Assembly: GCA_017537025.1 (NCBI GenBank) | Contig: JAFWCB010000002.1 | Coordinates: 186,001-250,000, forward strand | Source of the DNA: Sediminibacterium sp. | GTDB taxonomy: Bacteria > Bacteroidota > Bacteroidia > Chitinophagales > Chitinophagaceae | Direction of reading: 5' to 3' | DNA: 64,000 nucleotides | Part shown: positions 1 to 8,333 of the stretch, piece after piece | How positions within the stretch are numbered: position 1 is the first letter of the stretch | Layout: every line of letters starts with the position of its first letter | Notes under the pieces: generated by a model | Seen by the model: only the letters and a program-made list of their open reading frames with translations | Databases searched by the model: none | What the model was told of the DNA's origin: nothing | Translations under genes and position numbers: made by a program

Positions 1-916
1 TTCCTGCTTCTTCAAGCGAATAGATTTTATGAATAGGTTGATGGATTTTTCCTTCTTGCAACCATCTTACAATATCCATTGAATTCTGCATGCTGGCAGA
101 GGGCTCGCGTTCTGCGAAACTTCCCCAGAAAACACCTATTATAGAAGCTCCTTTCAATAAGGGTAAATTAAAGGGTAGTTGTGGTATTTCACCGGTGGCA
201 AAACCTACCACCAAATACCTGCCATTCCAGGCTATACTTCTAAAAGCAGGCTCTGCTAATTTTCCACCTACCGCATCGTATACAACATCAACACCCTTAT
301 CATCGGTTATTGATTTTAAACGACTGCGTAAGTCTTCTTCACTATAATTGATACAAAAGTCAGCACCTATTTCTTTACAAAATGCTAGTTTATCGGCAGT
401 GGAAGCAGCAGCAATAACCGTAGCCCCCATTTGTTTGGCTAGCATGATGGCAGCAGAACCAACGCCACCTGCGGCACCTAATATCAAAACGGTTTCTCCA
501 CTCTTTAATGTAGCTCGATCTTTTAAAGCATGGTATGAAGTGCCGAAGGTATATAACGTGGAAGCCGCAGTAATAAAATCCATAGTAGGAGGAATAGGGA
601 AAACACGAGAAGCATCTACATTGATTTCTTCTGCGAAACCACCCCAAATACTTAATGCTAAAACTCTTGTTCCAATCAACAAATGCTTTACTGCATTGCC
701 TACTGCTACAATGATTCCGGCTACCTCACCTCCAGGAGAAAAAGGTAATGAGGGTTTAAATTGATATTTATTTTGAATAATAAGTGCATCGGGGAAATTT
801 ACGCCACAAGCATATACAGCGATACGAACTTCTGTATCCTGTAAGGGCAACAATTCAATCTCAGTAATAGCTAAATTATCTGGTAAACCAAATGCTGTGC
901 AAAGCAACGCTTTCAT
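1..916 (-). CDS. Quinone oxidoreductase-like MDR family protein, 3' end cut by window
   Basis: This is a zinc-independent medium-chain dehydrogenase/reductase of the NADPH:quinone oxidoreductase type. The reverse strand is open from ATG at 916 to the window edge, giving about 305 residues of a family usually near 325, so only the C-terminus is missing. The N-terminal GroES-like domain carries GVNFPDAL and a PFSPGGEVAG stretch. The Rossmann fold carries GAAGGVGSAAIMLA, the NADP-binding glycine loop. No structural zinc cysteine cluster is seen. It likely reduces quinones or enones in the cytoplasm, but its substrate cannot be read from sequence. It lies downstream of a glycosyltransferase on the same strand and shows no link to the polysaccharide locus. 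Confidence 0.88.
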   Translation of the reverse strand, partial: MKALLCTAFGLPDNLAITEIELLPLQDTEVRIAVYACGVNFPDALIIQNKYQFKPSLPFSPGGEVAGIIVAVGNAVKHLLIGTRVLALSIWGGFAEEINVDASRVFPIPPTMDFITAASTLYTFGTSYHALKDRATLKSGETVLILGAAGGVGSAAIMLAKQMGATVIAAASTADKLAFCKEIGADFCINYSEEDLRSRLKSITDDKGVDVVYDAVGGKLAEPAFRSIAWNGRYLVVGFATGEIPQLPFNLPLLKGASIIGVFWGSFAEREPSASMQNSMDIVRWLQEGKIHQPIHKIYSLEEAG

Positions 917-971
917 AAAAATACTTATATATGAAAGATACGTTTACTAATGCTAATTTCAAATAAGAAGG

Positions 972-1781
972 TTATAATCCTATTAATCTTTTGATTCTTT
1001 TGATCGTTCCCTTCCACAAACCTCCATCAATTTGTATACGCCGGTCGGTAGTCCACACAAGTGCACTGATCGCTTTTACATAGAACAAATTGCCATATCC
1101 CTTTTCTCTCAGTTTTAATGCAAGCCATCCATCCTCATTGGTTCCTGCAGGATGGTTGAAACCATCCACACTTAGCCCTTGTTCTCTTCTAAAACCGGAA
1201 TTAAATCCGTAAGCATTCATGGCTTCATCTCGAAATGTTTTATTAATCCATCGAGATAGATCTGCAAAGTATTCATACAGGAAATAAATAAAGCGAGGTG
1301 TTCCGGCGATAGGTATAAAGGAGAAGCGGCCATAAACCGCAGCAATATTGTCTCTTTCGGCTAATGGTTTAATCATCTGCTCGATCCAGTCTTTAGGGTA
1401 AATAGTATCCGCGTCGGCATTCAAAATATACTTTCCGGTAGCAACTGCGAGCCCGGCATTACGGGCAACGGTAATGCCTTGGTTAAGTTCAGTAATACAG
1501 GGGATACCGGTTCCTTTAACAAGGGCTTCGGTTTGGTCTTTTGAGTTGTTATTAACAACCACAATTTCTACAGCCCATTTGGTTTCGTTATTAGCAATAG
1601 AAAGTAGTGTTTGTAAAATATTTTCTTCTTCATTGTAGGCAGGCATTACTATGGAAACATCCGGAGGGCCGGATTTGCGAAGTGCTTGATAAGCAGTTGC
1701 TATCACCGGTTGTGCGGCCAGATCTGCCGGTTTATTTTGATACAATTGCTGAATATAAACAGGGATATGTACAGGTCTCAT
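972..1781 (-). CDS. Glycosyltransferase family 2
   Basis: This is a GT-A fold family 2 glycosyltransferase that transfers a sugar from a nucleotide donor. The N-terminal part has VSIVMPAYNEEENI, the nucleotide-binding start of GT2 enzymes. NADADT supplies the metal-binding DxD motif, and a GTNEDGWLALKLREKG stretch follows where the acceptor-side ED motif is expected. No obvious transmembrane helices are present. I chose ATG at 1781 (269 residues); the longer frame to 1829 opens with TTG and adds a poorly conserved leader. It faces away from the exopolysaccharide genes that start at 1941 but belongs to them by function. Donor and acceptor are unknown. Confidence 0.85.
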   Translation of the reverse strand: MRPVHIPVYIQQLYQNKPADLAAQPVIATAYQALRKSGPPDVSIVMPAYNEEENILQTLLSIANNETKWAVEIVVVNNNSKDQTEALVKGTGIPCITELNQGITVARNAGLAVATGKYILNADADTIYPKDWIEQMIKPLAERDNIAAVYGRFSFIPIAGTPRFIYFLYEYFADLSRWINKTFRDEAMNAYGFNSGFRREQGLSVDGFNHPAGTNEDGWLALKLREKGYGNLFYVKAISALVWTTDRRIQIDGGLWKGTIKRIKRLIGL

Positions 1782-1940
1782 ATACGTAAAAGTAAATTGG
1801 CTTATAAAGCTAAGTCTAAGATATAGCAAAAACCTGTAGTATCTTACCTACATCAATTAAAGGATAAATTAATGTGTGGGTTTGACCATGTATGCTAGGG
1901 ATTATATATATTTATCTTCTAAAATCAATTCATATTCACG

Positions 1941-2336
1941 ATGGGGTTTACAAATTCTGATACATTAAAGATTGTGGTGGTAGAAGATGAGATGACGATG
2001 CAGTTAATTCTGAAGAAATACCTGGGGAATCAGTATGAGGTAGAAATATTCAAGGATGGCGTAGATGCTATGGCTTTTCTACAGCAGGGCAATGTGCCGG
2101 ATTTAATAATTTCTGATTTGAATACCCCGGTAATGGGCGGATTAGACCTTACAAAACAATTAAAAGCCAGCGATTTTTTCAACACCATTCCCATCGTTAT
2201 ACTATCCGGGGAAGAAAGTTCGGAGATGATTATCAAATGCTTAGAAGCAGGTGCCGACGATTATTTAGTGAAGCCATTCAATCCCAAGGAATTAGAAGCT
2301 CGTTTGCGGGTGGTACTAAGAAGAATCAGAAAATAA
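1941..2336 (+). CDS. Single-domain response regulator (receiver only)
   Basis: This 131-residue protein is a stand-alone CheY-like receiver. The acidic pocket (E15, D16), the phospho-acceptor D59 in the LIISDLN strand, the S89 switch residue in ILSGE and K111 in LVKPF are all present, so phosphorylation is expected. There is no output domain, so it should act by protein contact. It ends 12 bases before the initiating sugar transferase, which itself carries a receiver-like N-terminal domain, and the two are probably co-transcribed. No kinase gene lies beside it. It may control polysaccharide initiation post-translationally; that is inference. Confidence 0.92.
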   Translation: MGFTNSDTLKIVVVEDEMTMQLILKKYLGNQYEVEIFKDGVDAMAFLQQGNVPDLIISDLNTPVMGGLDLTKQLKASDFFNTIPIVILSGEESSEMIIKCLEAGADDYLVKPFNPKELEARLRVVLRRIRK

Positions 2337-2348
2337 TTTTGGAAAAGT

Positions 2349-3542
2349 ATGGATACTAACGTACCAGCAGAAGAGCAAATAATTGCCTTGGTTAATTGTA
2401 CTGAAAATGTTTTCAATACCATTTCGGCAGCACAATTAGGCGGAAGAAAATTATATTCATTTACAAATCCTATTGAACTATATAATAGCCTGGATAAGCA
2501 AAAATTCAACTTAGTGGCTATTATATCTCAGAACGAGGTATTGGCACAAGGGGGAATTGCATTCTTGGAGGCCTTACGCAAAAGAAATATTGATGTCCCT
2601 TTTTTTCTTATAAGCCAGCAATTGAGTGAAAGCACCGTTAAGCTTTCCTTAAAAGCCGGCGTGGCAGATGTTTTTAAACTGCCTATAAAACAATCCAGCA
2701 TTGAATTACGGGTTCCATTGTTGATTGAAAAATGGGATGCACTAAAAAATACCAATAACGTTATTGAGTTTCACAAATACAAGACACCTTTTATCAAAAG
2801 AGTTTTTGATATCGTGTTCGCCAGTACTGTTTTATTGCTGATCTCTCCTTTGTTGTTGATTATCTGCATACTCTTGAAACTTGAGTCAAAAGGCCCTATT
2901 TTTTATTACGCCTTAAGAGTTGGTGCAGGATACAGAACATTTAAGTTTTATAAGTTCAGATCCATGTTTGTAAACGCGGATCAAAAAATTAAAGAACTAA
3001 AACATTTGAATCAATACGCTCCGGCTGCTGATTCCGGTGGGGGAAGCGATGAAAATACATTGTATATCTGTGAAGAGTGCAGGGCAGCAGGAACACAATG
3101 TCAGTTCCCTATTTATTCAGATAAAATCAGATGGTGTGAAAAACAATACGCCAGTACCAAAAAAGCAAAAGCAGGTTCAGCTTTTTTTAAATTGAAGGAT
3201 GACCCTAGAATTACTAGAGTGGGTAAATTTATTCGTAATACCAGTATTGATGAACTCCCTCAATTGTGGAATGTGATTATTGGTGATATGAGCATTGTGG
3301 GTAATAGGCCATTACCTTTATACGAAGCAGAGAAGCTTACTACAGATAAGTATGCGATGCGTTTTATGGCTCCTGCAGGTATCACAGGTTTGTGGCAGGT
3401 TGAAAAAAGAGGTAAAGGGGAAATGTCGGAAGAAGAAAGATTAATGCTCGACAATAAATATGCGGAAAATCATAGCTTCACCAATGATATTAAACTAATC
3501 CTACGCACAATACCGGCTTTACTTCAATCGGAAAGCGTTTAA
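2349..3542 (+). CDS. Initiating phosphoglycosyl transferase fused to a degenerate receiver domain
   Basis: This enzyme likely loads the first sugar phosphate on undecaprenyl phosphate to start repeat-unit assembly. Residues about 1-130 have the length and helix pattern of a receiver domain but lack the acidic pocket and phospho-acceptor (IISQ stands where D is expected), although FKLP resembles the KP loop. Residues 150-397 form the bacterial sugar transferase domain: KRVFDIVFAS and one hydrophobic segment (about 153-178), then KFRSM, DDPRITRVGKFIRNTSIDEL and a GDMSIVGNRPL stretch. An insert between KFRSM and DDPRIT holds C241, C244, C251 and C263 (CxxC-x6-C-x11-C), a possible metal site. Its stop shares TTAA with the convergent acyltransferase. 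Confidence 0.9.
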   Translation: MDTNVPAEEQIIALVNCTENVFNTISAAQLGGRKLYSFTNPIELYNSLDKQKFNLVAIISQNEVLAQGGIAFLEALRKRNIDVPFFLISQQLSESTVKLSLKAGVADVFKLPIKQSSIELRVPLLIEKWDALKNTNNVIEFHKYKTPFIKRVFDIVFASTVLLLISPLLLIICILLKLESKGPIFYYALRVGAGYRTFKFYKFRSMFVNADQKIKELKHLNQYAPAADSGGGSDENTLYICEECRAAGTQCQFPIYSDKIRWCEKQYASTKKAKAGSAFFKLKDDPRITRVGKFIRNTSIDELPQLWNVIIGDMSIVGNRPLPLYEAEKLTTDKYAMRFMAPAGITGLWQVEKRGKGEMSEEERLMLDNKYAENHSFTNDIKLILRTIPALLQSESV

Positions 3543-4156
3543 TTCACTTTTTCCCATTCTTTTGTTTCAAAATTATATTGTTTAATAACTCTTGCCGGGT
3601 TGCCCACAGCAACGGAATAAGGAGGTATATTTTTTGTAACTACAGCACCGGCTGCAATTACGCTGTGTTTCCCAATAGTAACACCTGCAGTGATTACAGC
3701 ATTGGCAGCAATCCAGCAATCATCTTCAATATGTATGGGTGAGGTCAGTATTTTTTGTGCATGGATGGGGATATACGGATTTCTGTATTCATGGTTTAGT
3801 GCACTGGCAACAATATTTTGTGCAAAAATCACATTATCACCAATATGAATAGGGCCAATTAGTACATTGCCCATACCGATCAATGTATTATTACCAATAT
3901 GAACATCACCAACTCCGTTATTAATGGTACTAAAATCCTCAATGGTGCTATTTGATCCAATATTGAATGCATTGAAAGGCAATACATCGATTCTAGTTCT
4001 ACGGCGAATACATGCCCCGGCTCCTTTTTTATGGATAAAAGGATTTACAAACCATTTTACCCAAACTCGTGGCCTTGCCTCCCCGGTTGGTACTAATATC
4101 CAATGAACCCATTTTTTAAGTATCGGGTTTGCTTTGATTTTTTGTTTTATTGACAT
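3539..4156 (-). CDS. Hexapeptide-repeat O-acyltransferase (LbH family)
   Basis: This 205-residue protein is a left-handed beta-helix acyltransferase of the maltose/galactoside O-acetyltransferase type. Repeated [ILV]-G-x-x hexapeptides run from about residue 65 to 185, for example IGNNTLIGMGNVLIGP and ITAGVTIGKHSVIAAGAVV. ALNHEY supplies a candidate catalytic histidine, and the family-typical VAVGNPARVIK ends the helix. Such enzymes acetylate sugars from acetyl-CoA, so it probably decorates the exopolysaccharide or a lipid-linked intermediate. It is transcribed against its neighbours and its stop codon overlaps that of the sugar transferase, leaving no room for a terminator between them. Confidence 0.88.
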   Translation of the reverse strand: MSIKQKIKANPILKKWVHWILVPTGEARPRVWVKWFVNPFIHKKGAGACIRRRTRIDVLPFNAFNIGSNSTIEDFSTINNGVGDVHIGNNTLIGMGNVLIGPIHIGDNVIFAQNIVASALNHEYRNPYIPIHAQKILTSPIHIEDDCWIAANAVITAGVTIGKHSVIAAGAVVTKNIPPYSVAVGNPARVIKQYNFETKEWEKVN

Positions 4157-4217
4157 TTGGGGATTGTTTCTGAATATAATATAGAGCTTTTACTACATCG
4201 GGGATGTGTAAATTTGT

Positions 4218-4225
4218 TATCTTTA
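4218..4225 (+). promoter_or_regulatory. Weak candidate -7 element for the TolC-like/Wzz genes
   Basis: TATCTTTA differs from the Bacteroidota TAnnTTTG consensus only in its last base and lies 43 bases before the TTG start at 4268. No TTTG -33 element is seen at the expected distance, so this is a suggestion only. Confidence 0.25.
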
Positions 4226-4267
4226 GGTATGTAAGAATCAATGGTTTAGATAAAATTATTCTTTTAT

Positions 4268-4990
4268 TTGGAAAAAAATATTAAAAAATCAGCCACGATC
4301 AAATATCGTCTCGCCTCCATTAGATTTTTCAGAGCGGGATTGCTTTCATTTTCGCTGCTTTTTATTTTTCAAAGCAATGCCCAGGAGTCGATGATCCCTG
4401 AATTGTCGTACCCTTTTTTGGAAAAGCTGATTCTGTTGGCCAAGGAAAATTATCCTAGGGTAAAAGCTCTAAAAGCCCGAAATAACATAGCAGCTTTAAA
4501 TGTAAAACGAGCCAAAATGAGTTGGTACGACTTTCTGGCCGTGTCGGCATTTTATAGCCCGAATACTTCTGTTCAATTAACAAATACTTCTCTTACGGGT
4601 GTTCAAGTAGGGGTATTCGTAAGTGTGGGTAATTTGCTTTCAAGAGGTCCTGCTGTAAAACAGGCAAAGGAAGAGTTAGCTGTTGCCAGGTATACTGCCG
4701 AAGAGTTTGATCTGACCATTGAAAAAGATGTAAAAGAAAGGTACTTTCGGTACATGCAACAACTTACTATTTTAAAATTACAAACCCAATCAACACTCGA
4801 TCAGGAATCTATTTTAAAACAACTGAAATATCGTTTCGAAAGAGGGGAGGAGCCCTATGAAACATACAGCAGGGCATTGATATCCACCACCGAATTCAGG
4901 ATGCGGTTGATAGATGTGGAAGCATATATATTACAGGCGAAAAGTAGTTTGGAAGAATTGATCGGCAAAAAATTGGAAGACGTTAAATAA
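4268..4990 (+). CDS. Short TolC-like outer membrane export protein
   Basis: This 240-residue protein resembles one half of the outer membrane efflux (TolC/OEP) family, whose members normally have 400-480 residues and two such repeats. The TTG start is chosen because it gives a signal peptide (basic start, hydrophobic LLSFSLLFIF, then SNAQES). The mature part is coiled-coil-like, with VGNLLSRGPAVKQAKEEL and a second helical stretch near the end. It overlaps the Wzz-like gene by one base (TAATG), so the pair is translationally coupled. It may take the place of Wza in polysaccharide export, since no Wza gene is visible; that role is inferred. The short length is not a visible frameshift. Confidence 0.7.
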   Translation: MEKNIKKSATIKYRLASIRFFRAGLLSFSLLFIFQSNAQESMIPELSYPFLEKLILLAKENYPRVKALKARNNIAALNVKRAKMSWYDFLAVSAFYSPNTSVQLTNTSLTGVQVGVFVSVGNLLSRGPAVKQAKEELAVARYTAEEFDLTIEKDVKERYFRYMQQLTILKLQTQSTLDQESILKQLKYRFERGEEPYETYSRALISTTEFRMRLIDVEAYILQAKSSLEELIGKKLEDVK

Positions 4991-7155
4991 TGCAGCTCAG
5001 TAAATTCATAAAATTACTTTACAAGCGCAAATACGTACTAGTAGTAGTACCTACGGTAGCTGTTATAATAACCTATTTTTTGGTGAGAAAATTGCCCGAT
5101 TCCTTTAGATCACATGCCCGTATTTCTACAGGTCTGGTAGATCAATCCCAACAAATACTTAATTCCGAGATACTTTCCCAAGAATTAAAAATTCAACAAG
5201 GGTTCAGCAATCTGATTGAAATTCTTAGATTAAAAAAAACATTCGATCAACTTTCTTATCGACTCATTATTCATGATTTAACGGATAAAAAACCATACCG
5301 GCCCGCCAGTAAATTAGTAAAACAATTGAACCCAAGTGCCAGGGCGCATGCATTAGATGTGTACCGAGAAAAACTTGCCAAGCGAGAATCCCTTTCTCTG
5401 TGGGATTCAGACCAAAATGGATTGAATATGGTACTCGCTTCTATGGGGTATGATGAAGTATCGCTACAGAAAAAAGTGATTACTTACCGAGTTGGTAATA
5501 GCGATTTTATTGATGTGGAATTTGAATCTGAAAACCCTTTCCTTTCCGCTTTCGTTGTGAATACATTGATCAGCGAATTTTTTGATTACTATGGAAACTA
5601 TATCAAAAATAATCAACAGAGAACTACAAATTTATTAGATACGCTGATGAAGCAGAAGTACGAGGTGATGAGTGAAAAAATGCAGGAGCTTCGCGATTAT
5701 AAGATTAAAAACCGGGTATTAAACCTAAATGAACAATCAAGAATTTTATTTTCACAGATAACTGATTTTGAAACAAGGTTACAGGCTGCGAAAAAAGATG
5801 TGGCTGCTTATACCGCCGGGATCGACGGTGTTAATGCTAAGTTCAGTCCCAGTGAAAGAAAATATTTAGAAAGTACTTTGGTTGATATCAATTTACAAAT
5901 TATTGGAACAAGGGAACAATTAAGACTTGCCACTGCAGAATTAATCAAAAGTAATTATGGTGCAAAACAGAAAGCTAAGCAAGATTCGATCCGCAAAGTT
6001 TTAGAAGATCAAATTCAACAAACCACAGAAAGGTTAATTACCAGTCCACTTAGTTCAAAACAGAGCCTTATTGCTCAACGTATTAATACAGAATTGCAGA
6101 GAGATATTGCTGCCGGTAGTATTCCTGTTTTGGAGCAACAGATAAAAGAGCTAAATCAAAAGTTTGATATTCTGGTACCACATGAAGCAACTATACAAAA
6201 CTTTGAACGTGGTGTTGATGTAGCGGGCAGGGAGTATTTGGATATGCAAAATCGCTACAATCGTTCCAACCTTGAATCGAGTGTTGGTATCAGTTTAAGG
6301 CAAGTTGAAATGGCAATGCCCGGGCCACCCATACCTTCCAAAAAAATGCTCTTAGTAGCATTATCCGGAATGGTGAGCTTCGTGTTCTGTTTTGTTACCC
6401 TTTTCATTATTTTTTACCTAGATAACTCCGTTCAAAATGTACAGGATCTGGCTAATCAAACAAAAATGCCGGTACTTTCCTATTTACCTTTTATCAATAC
6501 GGCTATGCTTGATTTGTCGGAGGTATGGAAAAATCAAGCTCACACAAACAGAAAGACTATCGCTTTTAAAAACCTGATCCGATCTCTTCGATTTGAATTA
6601 GAAAGAGAAATGGATGGAAAGCGAATAGTAGCTGTTACAAGTTTGGTGCAGGAAGAAGGTAAAAGTTTGATTGCTTTAGGGTTGGCTTTTGCCTATTCTA
6701 TGGTAAATAAAAAAGTACTACTTATAGACGGTAATTTTGATAAACCTACTATTACAGAAACAACGAATACCCCGTTTTATTTAGAGGACTTCCTAAAAAA
6801 CAGGATCTCCGTTTCTGAAATAATGAATGATACAAAAATTAGTGTGCTGGGTAATAGAGGTGCAGATATTTCTCTTTTTGAGTTTTGTGAAGAAAATATA
6901 GTGAAGCCCAAACTGGCTTATTTGAGGGATATGTTTGATATTATCATTATTGAGGCCCCTGCATTGGATAAGTTAAACAAATCAAGGGAATGGATTGTAT
7001 TAGCGGATAAAGTACTGGGTGTATTTCAGGCAGGAGCAACCATAAGGCAGCATAGAAAACAGAATGTGGCTTATTTAGAACGTCTCGGCGCGGGATTCGC
7101 CGGATGGGTTTTAAATAAAGTATCTATAAATCGATTAGAGAAAGTACCAAAATAA
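4990..7155 (+). CDS. Wzz/BY-kinase-like polysaccharide co-polymerase
   Basis: This 721-residue inner membrane protein has the layout of a Wzc-type co-polymerase that sets chain length. A first transmembrane helix at about 16-31 is followed by a long periplasmic coiled coil, a proline-rich GPPIPSKK and a second helix at about 453-475. The cytoplasmic ATPase domain follows. Its Walker A is EEGKS (K558) without the usual proline, Walker A' is VLLIDGNF (D580), and Walker B reads IIIIEAP with E655 in place of the usual aspartate. No C-terminal tyrosine cluster is present. Kinase activity is therefore doubtful, although nucleotide binding may persist. It sits directly after the TolC-like gene and before glycosyltransferases. 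Confidence 0.85.
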   Translation: MQLSKFIKLLYKRKYVLVVVPTVAVIITYFLVRKLPDSFRSHARISTGLVDQSQQILNSEILSQELKIQQGFSNLIEILRLKKTFDQLSYRLIIHDLTDKKPYRPASKLVKQLNPSARAHALDVYREKLAKRESLSLWDSDQNGLNMVLASMGYDEVSLQKKVITYRVGNSDFIDVEFESENPFLSAFVVNTLISEFFDYYGNYIKNNQQRTTNLLDTLMKQKYEVMSEKMQELRDYKIKNRVLNLNEQSRILFSQITDFETRLQAAKKDVAAYTAGIDGVNAKFSPSERKYLESTLVDINLQIIGTREQLRLATAELIKSNYGAKQKAKQDSIRKVLEDQIQQTTERLITSPLSSKQSLIAQRINTELQRDIAAGSIPVLEQQIKELNQKFDILVPHEATIQNFERGVDVAGREYLDMQNRYNRSNLESSVGISLRQVEMAMPGPPIPSKKMLLVALSGMVSFVFCFVTLFIIFYLDNSVQNVQDLANQTKMPVLSYLPFINTAMLDLSEVWKNQAHTNRKTIAFKNLIRSLRFELEREMDGKRIVAVTSLVQEEGKSLIALGLAFAYSMVNKKVLLIDGNFDKPTITETTNTPFYLEDFLKNRISVSEIMNDTKISVLGNRGADISLFEFCEENIVKPKLAYLRDMFDIIIIEAPALDKLNKSREWIVLADKVLGVFQAGATIRQHRKQNVAYLERLGAGFAGWVLNKVSINRLEKVPK

Positions 7156-7164
7156 TGATTGCTA

Positions 7165-8331
7165 ATGAGCTATTTCATTTCCTTTTTGTGGTATTTTTTT
7201 CAAATAGCGATTGGCTACAATTTGGTAATGCCTTTATTGCTGTTTATTATTTATCACTGCATACCTAAAAGCAGAAAAAATACTACCGCATCTACTGCTG
7301 AAGCCGATTATGCTATTATTGTTACCGCTTACGAGCAAACGGATCTATTGCCAAATGTGGTGAAGTCATTATTGGAGATGCGGTACAACAACTATTTGAT
7401 ATATGTGGTAGCCGATAAATGTGATATCAGTCAACTTCATTTTGATTCAGAAAAGGTCATTTTACTGAGGCCGGAAGAAACTTTGGCTAGCAATACCCGA
7501 TCTCATTTCTATGCGATCAATCGGTTTAAAAGACCGCATGAACGAATTACTATCATTGATAGTGACAATATTGTGGATCCTAATTATTTGCAAGCATTGA
7601 ATGTGTATTTCGATAAAGGATTTAACGCAGTTCAAGGATTGCGAGATGCCAAGAATATCGATACAACCGTGGCTGCTTTAGATGCCGCCAGAGATATTTA
7701 CTACCATTACTATGATGGGAAACTTTTATTCGAAGTGGGTTCCTCCGCAACCTTATCCGGTTCGGGAATGGCATTTACGGTATCCTTGTATAAATCTTGT
7801 TTAGGACATTTAGATATTACCGGTGCCGGGTTTGATAAAATTTTACAAAAACAGATAGTAAACGCCGGCGAAAGAATAGCTTTTCAACCAAATGCTATTG
7901 TATACGATGAAAAAACTTCGCGTACAGATCAATTAGTAAATCAACGCGCCAGATGGATCAATACTTGGTTCCGGTATTTCTCATTTGGTTTTGGATTAAT
8001 AGGGAAAGGGATAAGGAATCTTAATTGGAATCAATTTTTATTTGGACTCATATTGGTTCGCCCACCATTATTTATCTTCTTATTGCTTTCGGCATTATTA
8101 ATGGGAATAAACCTATTTGTTGACTTTACTGTAGCCAGCTATTGGTTTTTCGGGTTTCTGGCATTTGTGCTAAGTTTTTTATTAGCCTTGATTAATAATC
8201 CAACACCTCCATTTGTTTATCGTTCATTATGGGGTATCCCAAGATTTATTTTTTATCAGGTCATTTCTTTGGTAAAAGCAAGAACTGCCAATAAACGTTC
8301 TATAGCAACCAAGCATTACCATAAAAAATAA
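7165..8331 (+). CDS. Membrane glycosyltransferase family 2
   Basis: This is a membrane-anchored GT2 enzyme of about 388 residues. A hydrophobic N-terminal segment (residues 2-30) precedes a GT-A domain with ADYAIIVTAYEQTD, a TIIDSDNIVD DxD motif and an NQRARW stretch that matches the Q-x-x-RW motif of processive-type GT2 enzymes. Three or so transmembrane helices close the protein. ATG at 7165 is chosen; a TTG two codons earlier is in frame. It starts 9 bases after the Wzz-like gene and is followed 2 bases later by the FkbM methyltransferase, so it sits inside a tight operon. The sugar is unknown. Confidence 0.87.
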   Translation: MSYFISFLWYFFQIAIGYNLVMPLLLFIIYHCIPKSRKNTTASTAEADYAIIVTAYEQTDLLPNVVKSLLEMRYNNYLIYVVADKCDISQLHFDSEKVILLRPEETLASNTRSHFYAINRFKRPHERITIIDSDNIVDPNYLQALNVYFDKGFNAVQGLRDAKNIDTTVAALDAARDIYYHYYDGKLLFEVGSSATLSGSGMAFTVSLYKSCLGHLDITGAGFDKILQKQIVNAGERIAFQPNAIVYDEKTSRTDQLVNQRARWINTWFRYFSFGFGLIGKGIRNLNWNQFLFGLILVRPPLFIFLLLSALLMGINLFVDFTVASYWFFGFLAFVLSFLLALINNPTPPFVYRSLWGIPRFIFYQVISLVKARTANKRSIATKHYHKK

Positions 8332-8333
8332 GT

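Noticed and set aside
348..764. Long plus-strand frame of 138 codons
   Set aside because: It lies opposite the quinone oxidoreductase, whose motifs are clear on the minus strand.
4268..4990. Frameshifted full-length TolC
   Set aside because: The gene stops directly at the overlapping start of the Wzz-like gene and no second TolC half is found in other frames.
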